Assembly (NCBI RefSeq): GCF_001184025.1
Contig: NZ_BBYG01000021.1
Coordinates: forward strand, 186,001 to 250,000
Source: Streptomyces maremycinicus
Lineage (GTDB): Bacteria; Actinomycetota; Actinomycetes; Streptomycetales; Streptomycetaceae
Length of the DNA: 64,000 nt
Direction of reading: 5' to 3'
The notes beneath the pieces are model-generated. The model saw only the letters and a program-made list of their open reading frames with translations, had not been told where the DNA came from and did no database searches. This document shows positions 1-9,400 of this stretch, one piece after another. The stretch's first letter is position 1, and each line of letters opens with the position of its first letter. Both the position numbers and the translations under genes were made by a program.

Positions 1-754
1 GGAAGTGACCGGGGTGGTAGAGGTGCGAGCGGGTGCCGTGCGCGTCGAGGGCGGGGCCGACCAGGAAGAGGGTGTGCTTCCAGAGCTTGTGCTCCTTGAC
101 GGTCTCCTCCAGCGTCTCGATCGTGCACTTCACGACCAGCTCCTCCGGCCAGGTCGCCTGGTAGGCGACGACCACCGGGGTGGCGGTCGGGTAGCCGCCC
201 TCCAGCAGCTCCCGCACCAGCTGACCGCTGCGCGCCGCCGACAGGAAGATCGCCATGGTCGTGCCGTGCTTGGCGAACTCCCGCACCTCCTCGCCGGGCG
301 GCATCGGCGTCTTGCCACCGCCGAGCCGGGTGAGGACGACCGACTGCGCGACCTCGGGGATCGTCAGCTCGCGCCGGGCGAGCGCGGCGACGGCCGAGAA
401 GGAGGACACCCCGGGCACGATCTCCGTCCCGACGCCGATCTCCTCGCACCGGTCGAGCTGCTCCTGGGTACCGCCCCAGAGCGCGGGGTCGCCGGAGTGG
501 ATGCGGGCGACCCTCAGCCCCTCCCGGCGGGCCCGCTCGTAGACCGCGACGACGTCCTCCAGGGACATGGTCGCCGAGTCGAGGATCTCCGCGCCCTCGC
601 GCGCGTGTTCGAGGACCTCCGCCTGGACCAGGCTCGCGGCCCAGATCACCACGTCGGCGTCGGCGATGGCACGCGCGGCACGGAACGTCAGCAGGTCGGC
701 GGCGCCGGGGCCGGCACCGACGAAGGTCACCTTGCCGGTGGGGGCATCGGCCAT
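1..754 (-). CDS. cobM: Precorrin-4 C11-methyltransferase, 3' end cut by window edge
   Basis: SAM-dependent methylation of C-11 in precorrin-4 during corrin ring synthesis (aerobic cobalamin route), cytosolic. The tetrapyrrole methylase fold shows as FVGAGPGAADLLT (residues 11-23), the GDP motif in IHSGDPALWG (about 85-94) and PGVSSF near 113-118. About 251 residues are visible; the last codons lie beyond base 1, and the frame is still open there. The ATG at 754 follows a purine-rich GAGAGGA. It is separated from the other minus-strand cob genes by the oppositely oriented ZIP gene, so it probably needs its own promoter. CobM is distinguished from CobI/CobJ by the GTQEQLD stretch after GDPALWG and by overall similarity; confident. 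Confidence 0.93.
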   Translation of the reverse strand, partial: MADAPTGKVTFVGAGPGAADLLTFRAARAIADADVVIWAASLVQAEVLEHAREGAEILDSATMSLEDVVAVYERARREGLRVARIHSGDPALWGGTQEQLDRCEEIGVGTEIVPGVSSFSAVAALARRELTIPEVAQSVVLTRLGGGKTPMPPGEEVREFAKHGTTMAIFLSAARSGQLVRELLEGGYPTATPVVVAYQATWPEELVVKCTIETLEETVKEHKLWKHTLFLVGPALDAHGTRSHLYHPGHF

Positions 755-853
755 GGGTTCGGGTCCTCTCATAGCGGTTCTTGTCCGTGTTTTCCGGTGT
801 CAGCGGGCGGCGTGGATGTGCGCGACCGGGGGTTGATCGGATAGCAAGGGCCT

Positions 854-1582
854 ATGGCGGTCTTCGTCGCGCTCGGCGCGTTCCTGATGACGCTGGCCGG
901 CGGTTGGACGGCGCAGCGCGTGACCGACCGCCGCCATCTGGTGCTGGGCCTGGCCGGCGGCCTGATGCTGGGCGTCGTCGGCCTGGATCTGCTGCCGGAG
1001 GCCCTGGAGGCGGCGGGCACGGAGGTGTTCGGCGTCCCGGCCGCGCTGCTGCTCTTCGTGGCGGGCTTCCTGCTGGCCCATCTGGTCGAACGACTGCTGG
1101 CGGTGCGGCAGGCCGCGCACGGCGCGGAGGAGCACGACGGCCGGGCCCCCGAGGTCGGCCTGACGGCGGCCGCGGCGATGGTCGGCCACAGCGCCATGGA
1201 CGGCGTGGCGATCGGCGCGGCCTTCCAGGTGGGCGGCGGCATGGGCATCGCCGTCGCCCTGGCGGTCATCGCCCACGACTTCGCGGACGGCTTCAACACG
1301 TACACGATCACGAGCCTGTACGGGAACGACCGCCGCAAGGCCCTGGCCATGCTGTTCGCGGACGCGGCGGCACCGGTCGTCGGCGCGGCCTCGACGTCCT
1401 TCGTCACCATCCCCGAGCAGCTCCTCGGCGCCTACCTGGGCTTCTTCGGCGGTGCGCTGCTCTATCTGGCGGCCGCCGAGATCCTTCCCGAGGCGCACCA
1501 CGAACACCCCGCCCGCTCGACCGTGCTGTGCACGATCGCGGGCGCGGCCTTCATCTGGCTGGTGGTGGGCCTGGCCTCGTGA
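854..1582 (+). CDS. ZIP-family metal transporter
   Basis: Predicted integral-membrane divalent metal transporter of 242 residues with about seven to eight hydrophobic segments. Two family motifs are clear: HSAMDG (112-117, the HSxxDG metal site of TM4) and HDFADGFNT (141-149, TM5), plus an acidic/His cluster near 211-220 (EILPEAHHEH). A His/Glu/Asp-rich loop (about 89-100) lies between TM3 and TM4, as usual for ZIP proteins. It is the only plus-strand gene inside the cobalamin block, between cobI and cobM. Substrate is not readable from sequence: zinc, iron or manganese are usual for ZIP; a role in cobalt supply is only suggested by position. The ATG at 854 fits the first membrane segment. 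Confidence 0.85.
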   Translation: MAVFVALGAFLMTLAGGWTAQRVTDRRHLVLGLAGGLMLGVVGLDLLPEALEAAGTEVFGVPAALLLFVAGFLLAHLVERLLAVRQAAHGAEEHDGRAPEVGLTAAAAMVGHSAMDGVAIGAAFQVGGGMGIAVALAVIAHDFADGFNTYTITSLYGNDRRKALAMLFADAAAPVVGAASTSFVTIPEQLLGAYLGFFGGALLYLAAAEILPEAHHEHPARSTVLCTIAGAAFIWLVVGLAS

Positions 1583-1599
1583 CCCGGCGGCGGACGCAC

Positions 1600-2331
1600 T
1601 CACAGCTTGCCGCCCCGGCCGCCCTCGCGCCGAGCGGGCGCGATGAGCGTGGAGAGATAGGGCAGCGGCTCGCCGTCCAGCTCCCCGGCGGGCCGGACGG
1701 ACTCCTCCGGGAGACCGAGCGCCGACCCCCACACGGCGTCCCCGATCCGCCCGGTCTCCCGCAGCGCCTCGGCGACCTCGGCGGCCTGCCGTCCGAACTT
1801 GTAGGCCACGACGGTCCCCGGACCCGCGAGCGCGTCCTTCAGTACGGCCGAGCCCGCGGTCACCGGCACCAGCGTCAACGGTTCGGTGCCCTCGGTCAGC
1901 ACGGCGCCCGACCGCGCCGCGAGATCCTGCATGGCGGTGATCCCCGGAACGGTCTCGATCACCACGCCCGGCACCGACTCCACGATGGTCTGCGCGAGAT
2001 AGGTGAAGGTGGAGTACACGTTGGGGTCGCCGATGGTCGCGAAGGCGACGCCGCCGTGCCGCCGCAGCAGCTCGGCGACCCGCTCCCCGGCGGCGTCCCA
2101 GGCGGCCTCCCGGCGCGCCCGGTCGGTCCGCTCGTTGAGCGCGAAGACGACCCGGACGATCTTCTCCGCCGGCACGTAGTGCAGCACGGTGGCCTCGGCC
2201 CGCCCGCGCTCCCCGCTGTCCAGCACGGGCACCACGACGACCTCGGCGGCCCGCAGCGCGTTGACGCCCTTGACGGTCACCAGCTCCGGATCCCCGGGAC
2301 CCACCCCGACCCCGACCAGCCTGCTGCTCAT
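1600..2331 (-). CDS. cobI: Precorrin-2 C20-methyltransferase
   Basis: Transfers a methyl group from SAM to C-20 of precorrin-2, the first committed step toward the corrin ring. 243 residues. The N-terminal GVGVGPGDPELVTVKG (7-22) is the hallmark of the CobI/CbiL methylases; GDPNVYSTF and PGITAM are the later SAM-pocket motifs. The start ATG overlaps the cobB stop (ATGA at 2328-2331), so it is translationally coupled as the last gene of the riboswitch-controlled operon. Its 3' end lies 18 bp from the end of the convergent ZIP gene. Confidence 0.93.
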   Translation of the reverse strand: MSSRLVGVGVGPGDPELVTVKGVNALRAAEVVVVPVLDSGERGRAEATVLHYVPAEKIVRVVFALNERTDRARREAAWDAAGERVAELLRRHGGVAFATIGDPNVYSTFTYLAQTIVESVPGVVIETVPGITAMQDLAARSGAVLTEGTEPLTLVPVTAGSAVLKDALAGPGTVVAYKFGRQAAEVAEALRETGRIGDAVWGSALGLPEESVRPAGELDGEPLPYLSTLIAPARREGGRGGKL

Positions 2332-3800
2332 GACGTACGGCACCTCTCCACGAACCGACGGGCCACACCGGGCTCGGACGCCCAGTGCGTGTGCAGATAA
2401 CTCGCGTGCACACCGCGCTCCACAAATCCCTCGACCCGCCGCGGTGCCAGGACCCCCCAGGCGGGAGCCGCCCCCGAGCCGGGCTCGACGACCGTCCGGT
2501 GGAACTCGTGACCCCGCATCCGGGTCCCGGCCACGGCCAGCACGCTGTCGCTCACGGCCACCGCGTCCCGGTAGCCGAGCGTGAGCCGCTCGTTCATCCG
2601 GGCGGTGGCGTCGAGCACCCCGCACATGGGCTGCCCGTCCAGCTCCCGGCACAGGTACAGCAGCCCCGCACACTCGGCGGCGACCGGCGCACCCGATCCG
2701 GCGAGCTCGGCGACCTCCTTGCGCAGCGCCTCGTTCGAGGACAGCTCGGCGGCGTACACCTCGGGGAACCCACCCCCGATGACCAGTCCCCGGGTCCCTT
2801 CCGGCAGCCCCTCGTCCCGCAGCGGATCGAACACGACGACCTCGGCCCCGGCGGCGGCGAGCAACTCCGCGTGCTCGGCGTAGGAGAAGGTGAACGCGGC
2901 CCCGCCCGCGACGGCGACCCGCACCCTGCCGCCCGGGCCGCTCTCACCCGGCCCGTCCGGCGCTTGAGGACGAGGCCGTTCAGGCCGAGAGCGGGGGTCC
3001 GGGGGCGCGGCCCCCGGGGTCGGGACGGCAAGGGGCGGCGGGGGCGAGGAATCGAGCGCCCCGGCCGCGTCCCAGGCCGCACAGGACAACGCCCCCGCAC
3101 TACGCGCCAGCGCGACCAGCGCCTCCAGATCGCACCCTCGGGAAACCTGCGCCCCCATGGCCGCGACGGAGTCCACCGCGGAAGCCCGCCGTTCGGCGAC
3201 CGGCACCAGCCCCAGATGCCGCGAAGGCGTCTCCACCTGAGCCACCCGCCGCAGCACCCCCAGCACCGGCACCCCGGCCGCGTCGAGCGCCTCCCGCAGC
3301 AACTCCTCGTGCCGGTCGGAAGCGACCTTGTTGAGGATCACGCCCCCGATCCGCACCTGCGGATCCCAGGAGGCGAACCCGTGCACGAGCGCGGCCACGG
3401 ACCGCGACTGCGACGACGCGTCGACGACGAGCACGACCGGCGCCCGCAGCAGCTTCGCCACCTGGGCGGTGGACGCCAGCTCACCCTCCCCGGCGGCCCC
3501 GTCGTACATCCCCATGACCCCCTCGACCACGGCGATGTCGCAGCCGCGCGCACCGTGCGCGAACAACGGCCCCACCAGGTCGGGCCCGCACAGATACGCG
3601 TCGAGGTTGCGTCCGGTCCGCCCGGTCGCGAGCGAGTGGTACCCGGGGTCGATGTAGTCCGGCCCGACCTTGTGCGGGGACACGGCGAGGCCCCGCGCGG
3701 TGAGCGCGGCCATGAGCCCGGTGGCGACGGTGGTCTTGCCCGAGCCCGAGGAGGGTGCGGCGACGACCAGCCGGGGGACGGAGGACGGGGAGGTCAGCAC
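2328..3800 (-). CDS. cobB: Cobyrinate/hydrogenobyrinate a,c-diamide synthase
   Basis: ATP- and glutamine-dependent amidation of the a and c side chains of hydrogenobyrinic acid. 490 residues. The N-terminal dethiobiotin-synthetase-like ATPase has the P-loop APSSGSGKTT (15-24). The C-terminal class I glutamine amidotransferase has Cys377 in AAECAGLLYL and His470 in YLHTHW. Between the two domains is a Pro/Arg-rich, low-complexity linker (about 250-290), longer than in proteobacterial CobB. The gene starts 4 bp after cobO and overlaps cobI by 4 bp. In the aerobic route this product feeds the CobN chelatase encoded upstream in the same operon. Confidence 0.94.
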   Translation of the reverse strand: MLTSPSSVPRLVVAAPSSGSGKTTVATGLMAALTARGLAVSPHKVGPDYIDPGYHSLATGRTGRNLDAYLCGPDLVGPLFAHGARGCDIAVVEGVMGMYDGAAGEGELASTAQVAKLLRAPVVLVVDASSQSRSVAALVHGFASWDPQVRIGGVILNKVASDRHEELLREALDAAGVPVLGVLRRVAQVETPSRHLGLVPVAERRASAVDSVAAMGAQVSRGCDLEALVALARSAGALSCAAWDAAGALDSSPPPPLAVPTPGAAPPDPRSRPERPRPQAPDGPGESGPGGRVRVAVAGGAAFTFSYAEHAELLAAAGAEVVVFDPLRDEGLPEGTRGLVIGGGFPEVYAAELSSNEALRKEVAELAGSGAPVAAECAGLLYLCRELDGQPMCGVLDATARMNERLTLGYRDAVAVSDSVLAVAGTRMRGHEFHRTVVEPGSGAAPAWGVLAPRRVEGFVERGVHASYLHTHWASEPGVARRFVERCRTS

Positions 3801-3804
3801 GGCG

Positions 3805-4404
3805 TCACCACTCGATACCCCGCTGCCCCTTCTGGCCCGCGTCCATCGGATGCTTGACCTTGGACATGTCGGTGACGAGGTCGGCGTACCCGACGAGCTT
3901 CTCCGGCGCGTTCCGCCCGGTGATCACGACATGCTGGGTACCGGGCCGGTCCCGCAGCACGGAGACGACCTCGTCGGTGTCGACCCATCCCCAGTGCATC
4001 GGATACGCGAACTCGTCGAGCACGTACAGCTTGTACGTCTCGGCGGCGAGATCCCGCTTGACCTGCTCCCAGCCCTCCCGGGCCTTCTCCTCGTTGTCCA
4101 TCTGTGAGTCCCGCTGCACCCAGGACCACCCCTCGCCCATCTTGTGCCAGTCGACGGAACCGCCCTGCCCGGACGCCCCCAGCACGCGCAGCGCGTTCTC
4201 CTCGCCGACCTTCCACTTCGCCGACTTGACGAACTGGAACACCCCGATGGGCCACCCCTGGTTCCAGGCCCGCAGCGCCAGCCCGAAGGCGGCCGTGGAC
4301 TTGCCCTTGCCGATCCCCGTGTGCACGACGACCAGCGGCCGGTTGCGTCGCTGACGTGTGGTCAGCCCGTCGTCCGGCACCACACTCGGCTGTCCCTGAG
4401 GCAT
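3805..4404 (-). CDS. cobO: Cob(I)yrinic acid a,c-diamide adenosyltransferase
   Basis: Adds the 5'-deoxyadenosyl upper ligand to the reduced corrinoid (CobA/CobO/BtuR family), cytosolic. 199 residues, the family's normal length. The P-loop HTGIGKGKSTAAFG lies at 28-41 and the ATP/corrinoid-binding stretch YVLDEFAYPMHWGWV near 136-150; the C-terminus VKHPMDAGQKGQRGIEW is strongly family-like. Its ATG overlaps the stop of the upstream chelatase gene by one base (4404), and cobB begins 4 bp downstream, consistent with coupled translation. Confidence 0.95.
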   Translation of the reverse strand: MPQGQPSVVPDDGLTTRQRRNRPLVVVHTGIGKGKSTAAFGLALRAWNQGWPIGVFQFVKSAKWKVGEENALRVLGASGQGGSVDWHKMGEGWSWVQRDSQMDNEEKAREGWEQVKRDLAAETYKLYVLDEFAYPMHWGWVDTDEVVSVLRDRPGTQHVVITGRNAPEKLVGYADLVTDMSKVKHPMDAGQKGQRGIEW

Positions 4405-6464
4405 TACGCGGCCCTCCTCGAAGTCCCCTGCACATCCCTGACCAGCCCGGCGATGGAGTCCGCCCGCAGTTCGTCCAGCGTCACGGCGGTACCTCCCAGC
4501 TCACCCGCGAGCTGTCCCGCGAGCCCGAGCCGCACCGGCCCCGCCTCGCAGTCGACGACCACGGACGCGATCCCCTCGGCGGCGAACAGCCGGGCCGCCC
4601 GCCCGGCGAGCGCGACCGGTTCGGGGCCCCCGGTGGCCCGGCCGTCCGTCACCACGACGACCAGCGCCCGCCGTGCCGGATCCCGCAGCCGCTCGACGCG
4701 CAGCACGTCGTGCGCCTTGAGCAGCCCGGCGGCGAGCGGCGTGCGCCCGCCGGTGGGCAGCGACTCCAGCCGTACGGCGGCGGCGTCCACCGACGAGGTG
4801 GGCGGCAGCGCGACGTCCGCGGCCGCCCCCCGGAAGCTGACGAGCCCCACCTTGTCGCGCCGCTGATAGGCGTCCAGCAGCAGCGACAGCACGGCACCCT
4901 TCACCGCGCTCATCCGCTGCCGGGCCGCCATCGATCCGGACGCGTCCACGACGAACAGCACGAGGTTGCCCTCACGCCCCTCCCGGGTCGCCTGCCGCAG
5001 ATCGTCCCGGCGCACCACGAGCCCGCGGCCGGTCCTGCCGCGCTCCCGCTGGTGCGGGGCGGCGGCCATCACCGTGGCGGCCAGGTGCAGCTTGGTGAGC
5101 GCCCCACGCGGCCGGCGCGCACCGGTCGTCCGCCCGTGCTCGGTCCGGGCCCGTGAGCGCCGTCCGGCGGCCCCCTCGCCGATCCCGGGCACGCTCAGCA
5201 CCTTCGTGCGGAACGGTTCGGCCGCCCGCACGGCGGACTGCTCCCCGGCGCCGGAACCGGCGGGCTGCGGCTCTCCGTCCTTGCCGCTCTCCGGGCTCGC
5301 CGGGCTCTCGGCCGCCCCCTCGGCGTCGGACCCGGCGGTCGTGTCGTCGCCCCGCGGACCGTCGCCGTCGGAGCGCGGCGGCTCACCGCCGTCCCCGCCG
5401 CCGTCCCCGCCGTCGGGCCCGTCGGGGTCCGGGTCGGGGTCCTCGTCGTCCTGGCCGCCGAACTCCTCCAGCGTCTCGTCGAGCTTGTCCTCGTCGATTC
5501 CCGGCGCGTCGAAGGGGTTGCGGCGACGGCGGTGCGGCAGCGCCAGCAGCGCGGCCTGCCGTACGTCCTCCGCGAGCACGTCCGTGCGCCCGGCCCAGGC
5601 GGCCAGCGCGGTGGCCGTCCGCGCCATCACGATGTCGGCCCGCATGCCGTCCACCTCGAAGGCCGCACAGGTCGCCGCGATCTGCCGCAGCGCCCCGTCG
5701 CCCAGCCGCACCGACGGCAGCAGCTTCCGCGCGGCCACGATCCGGCCGCGAACGGCGCTCTCCTCGTCCGCCCACCGCTCGGCGAAGCCGGCCGGATCGT
5801 CGTCGTACGCGAGCCTGCGCCGGACGACCTCCACCCGCCGGTCGGGCTCGCGCGAGGCGGCCACCTCCACCGTCAGCCCGAACCGGTCGAGCAACTGCGG
5901 CCGCAGTTCGCCCTCCTCGGGGTTCATCGTGCCGACGAGCAGGAACCGGGCGGCGTGGCGTACGGAGACACCCTCGCGCTCCACGTACGAGGCGCCCATC
6001 GCGGCCGCGTCGAGCAGCAGGTCGACCAGGTGGTCGTGCAGGAGGTTGACCTCGTCGACGTACAGGATCCCGCGGTGCGCGTCCGCGAGGAGCCCCGGCT
6101 CGAAGGCCTTGACGCCCTCCGCGAGCGCCCGCTCGATGTCGAGGGCGCCGACCAGCCGGTCCTCGGAGGCGCCGACGGGCAGTTCGACCATCCGGGCCGG
6201 CCGGGTCTCGAACGCCCCCGGCTCGTGCGGTCCGTCCGGGCAGGCGGGGTCGGGGGAGTCGGGGTCGCAGGAGAACCGGCAGCCCGAGACCACGTCCAGG
6301 GCGGGCATGAGCGCCGCGAGGGCACGCACCGCCGTGGACTTGGCGGTGCCCTTCTCCCCACGGACCAGCACCCCGCCCACGGCCGGTGAGACGGCGTTCA
6401 GCAGCAGCGCGAGCCGCAGGTCGTCCTGGCCGACGACGGCCGTGAACGGGAAAGGAGTACTCAC
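4404..6464 (-). CDS. Fused ChlI-ChlD-type AAA+/VWA chelatase subunit
   Basis: Motor subunit for metal insertion, predicted to power CobN in cobalt chelation; often annotated as magnesium chelatase. 686 residues. The N-terminal AAA+ domain has Walker A GEKGTAKST (36-44) and Walker B region GILYVDEVNLL. A very acidic Asp/Gly/Glu/Pro linker (about 330-420) leads to a C-terminal von Willebrand A domain with MIDAS residues DASGSM (507-512), a Thr near 571 and a TDG near 606. It thus combines ChlI and ChlD (or CobS and CobT) in one chain. The start is GTG at 6464, overlapping the cobN stop (GTGA). A role with Mg-porphyrins is unlikely because no chlorophyll genes are nearby. Confidence 0.9.
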   Translation of the reverse strand: MSTPFPFTAVVGQDDLRLALLLNAVSPAVGGVLVRGEKGTAKSTAVRALAALMPALDVVSGCRFSCDPDSPDPACPDGPHEPGAFETRPARMVELPVGASEDRLVGALDIERALAEGVKAFEPGLLADAHRGILYVDEVNLLHDHLVDLLLDAAAMGASYVEREGVSVRHAARFLLVGTMNPEEGELRPQLLDRFGLTVEVAASREPDRRVEVVRRRLAYDDDPAGFAERWADEESAVRGRIVAARKLLPSVRLGDGALRQIAATCAAFEVDGMRADIVMARTATALAAWAGRTDVLAEDVRQAALLALPHRRRRNPFDAPGIDEDKLDETLEEFGGQDDEDPDPDPDGPDGGDGGGDGGEPPRSDGDGPRGDDTTAGSDAEGAAESPASPESGKDGEPQPAGSGAGEQSAVRAAEPFRTKVLSVPGIGEGAAGRRSRARTEHGRTTGARRPRGALTKLHLAATVMAAAPHQRERGRTGRGLVVRRDDLRQATREGREGNLVLFVVDASGSMAARQRMSAVKGAVLSLLLDAYQRRDKVGLVSFRGAAADVALPPTSSVDAAAVRLESLPTGGRTPLAAGLLKAHDVLRVERLRDPARRALVVVVTDGRATGGPEPVALAGRAARLFAAEGIASVVVDCEAGPVRLGLAGQLAGELGGTAVTLDELRADSIAGLVRDVQGTSRRAA

Positions 6465-9400
6465 TTGTCGTCGCCCTCCAGGTCGCCTTCGAGCTCGAGG
6501 TAGGTGGCGCGCAGCCGCTCGATCGTGTCGGCGTCCGGCTCTGCCCACAGCCCGCGGTCGGCGGCTTCCAGCAGCCGCTCGGTGATGCCCCGCAGGGCCC
6601 ACGGGTTGGACTTCTTCATGAAGTCCCGGTTCTCCGCGTCGAAGACGTACTCGGCGCTGAGTTTCTCGTACATCCAGTCGTCGACGACTCCGGCGGTGGC
6701 GTCGTAGCCGAAGAGGTAGTCGACGGTCGCGGCCATCTCGAAGGCGCCCTTGTAGCCGTGCCGGCGCATGGCCGCCATCCAGCGCGGGTTGACCACCCGG
6801 GCCCGGAACACGCGGTGCGTCTCCTCGCCGAGCGTGCGCGTGCGCACCTGGTCCGGCGTCGCGGAATCGCCCACGTACGCCTCGGGGTTGGCACCCGTCA
6901 GATGCCGGACCATGGCGACCATGCCGCCGTGGTACTGGAAGTAGTCGTCCGCGTCGACGAGGTCGTGCTCGCGGGTGTCCACGTTCTTGGCGGCGACGGC
7001 GATCCGCTTGAACGCCGTCTCCATGTCCCCGCGCGCCGCCCGCCCGTCGAGCCCGCGCCCGTAGGCGTAACCGCCCCAGACGGCGTACACCTCGGCGAGG
7101 TCGGCGTCCGAGCGCCAGTTGCGGGCGTCGATCAGCGGCAGCAGCCCCGCCCCGTAGGCCCCCGGCTTGGAGCCGAAGACTCGGGCCGTCGCACGCCGCC
7201 GGTCGCCGTGCGCGGCCGTGTCCTCCTCCACGTGGGCGCGGACGAAGTTCGACCCGGCCGGCTCGGCCAGCTCGGCCACCGCCCGCACCGCGTCGTCGAT
7301 CAGCGCCACCACGTGCGGGAACGCGTCCCGGAAGAACCCGGAGATGCGAACCGTCACGTCGATGCGCGGCCGTCCCAGCTCCTCCAGCGGCACGACCTCG
7401 AAGCCCGTCACCCGGCGCGAGGCGTCGTCCCACACCGGACGGCAGCCGAGCAGCGCCAGGATCTCGGCGATGTCGTCGCCCTGGGTGCGCATCGCGGAGG
7501 TGCCCCAGACCGTGAGGCCGACGGACTTCGGGTACGCGCCGGTGTCCTGGAGGTACCGCTGCACCAGGGAGTCCGCGAGGGCCTGTCCGACCTCCCAGCT
7601 CAGCCTGGAGGGAATGGCCTTGGGGTCGACCGAGTAGAAGTTGCGCCCGGTCGGCAGGACGTTGACCAGGCCGCGCGTCGGGGAGCCCGACGGGCCGGCC
7701 GGGACGTAACCGCCGTCCAGCGCCTTGAGGATGTGCCCGATCTCGTCGGTCGTCCTCGCCAGCCGCGGCACGACCTCCGTGCACGCGAACTCCAGCACCG
7801 CGACGGCGTCCGGGAGTTCGGTGCCCAGCACCTCACGGACGAGGTCCCGGCTCCCGGCGACCGCCCACCCGCGCTCCTCGGCGCCCTCCGCGATCCGCCG
7901 GCACAGCTGCTCCAGCAGGTCGACGGCGTCGGCGGCGCTGCGGGCGGGGCCCGCGACGAGATCCGTCAGCTCGACCGGCACCTTCACCGGCGCACCCGGC
8001 TCGGCGAGCAACTCTTTCTCCACCAGCCCGAAATGAGCGGCCAGCGCGGCCCGCAACCCCGGCAGCGCGTTCGCCTGCCCGCCCCACACCTGCGAGGCGC
8101 GCAGCACGGCAAGCACCAGGTTCACCCGCGCCTCGCCGACCGGACCGCCGCCGAGGATGTGCAGGCCGTCCCTGATCTGCACGTCCTTGATCTCGCACAG
8201 ATAGCCGTCGATGTGCATCACGAACGAGTCGAAGTCGTCGTCGCCCGGCTGGTCGTCGACGTGCAGGTCGTGGTGCAGCTCCGCCGCCTTGACCAGGGTC
8301 CAGATCTGCGCGCGCACGGCCGGTGCCTTCGTCGGATCCAGGTCGGAGACGAGCGCGTACTCGTCGAGCAGCTGCTCCAGCTTGGCCAGGTCGCCGTAGG
8401 TGTCGGCACGCGCCATCGGCGGCACCAGGTGGTCGACGACGGTGGCGTGCCCGCGCCGCTTGGCCTGGGTCCCCTCGCCCGGGTCGTTGACGATGAAGGG
8501 GTAGACGAGCGGCAGGTCCCCGAGGACGGCGTCCGGGGCGCAGCCCCCGCTCAGCCCGAGCCCCTTGCCCGGCAGCCACTCCATGGTGCCGTGCTTGCCC
8601 ATGTGCACGATCGCGTCGGCACCGAAACTGTTCTCCAGCCACCGGTAGGCCGCCATGTAGTGGTGCGACGGCGGCATGTCGGGGTCGTGGTAGATCGCGA
8701 TCGGGTTCTCGCCGAAGCCGCGCGGCGGCTGGATCATCACCACGACGTTCCCGAACCGGAGCGAGGCCAGCACGATGTCGTCCCCGTCGACGTACAGCGA
8801 ACCCGGCGGCTCGCCCCACGCCTCCAGCATGCCGTCGCGCAGCCCGGGGTCGAGCCGGTCGAACCACGCCCGGTAGTCGGCCAGCGGCACCCGGGCGGGC
8901 GCGGCGGCCAGCTGCTCCTCGGTGAGCCATTCCACGTCGTGGCCACCGGCGTTGATGAGCCGGTGGATCAGCTCGTCACCGTTGTCCGGATGCCCCTGGA
9001 CGCCGTACCCGGCGTCCCGCAGCGCGTCGAGGACGCGGATGGCGGAGGCGGGGGTGTCGAGGCCGACCGCGTTGCCGACCCGCGAGTGCTTGGTCGGGTA
9101 CGCGGTGAAGACGAGCGCCAGCTTCTTCTCGGCGTTCGGCTTGTGCCTCAGCAGCGCGTGCCGTACGGCGATCCCGGCGACGCGTCCGGCCCGCTCGGGG
9201 TCGGCGATGTACACCGGCACGTCGTCCGGGCCCTGCTCCTTGAAGGAGAAGGGGACGGTGACGATCCGGCCGTCGAACTCCGGGATGGCGACCTGCATCG
9301 CCGCGTCCATCGGGGAGAGGGCGGCATCGGACTCCTCCCACGCGCTCTTCGACGAGGTGAGGCAGAGCCCTTGCAGCACGGGGATGTCGAGCTCGGCGAG

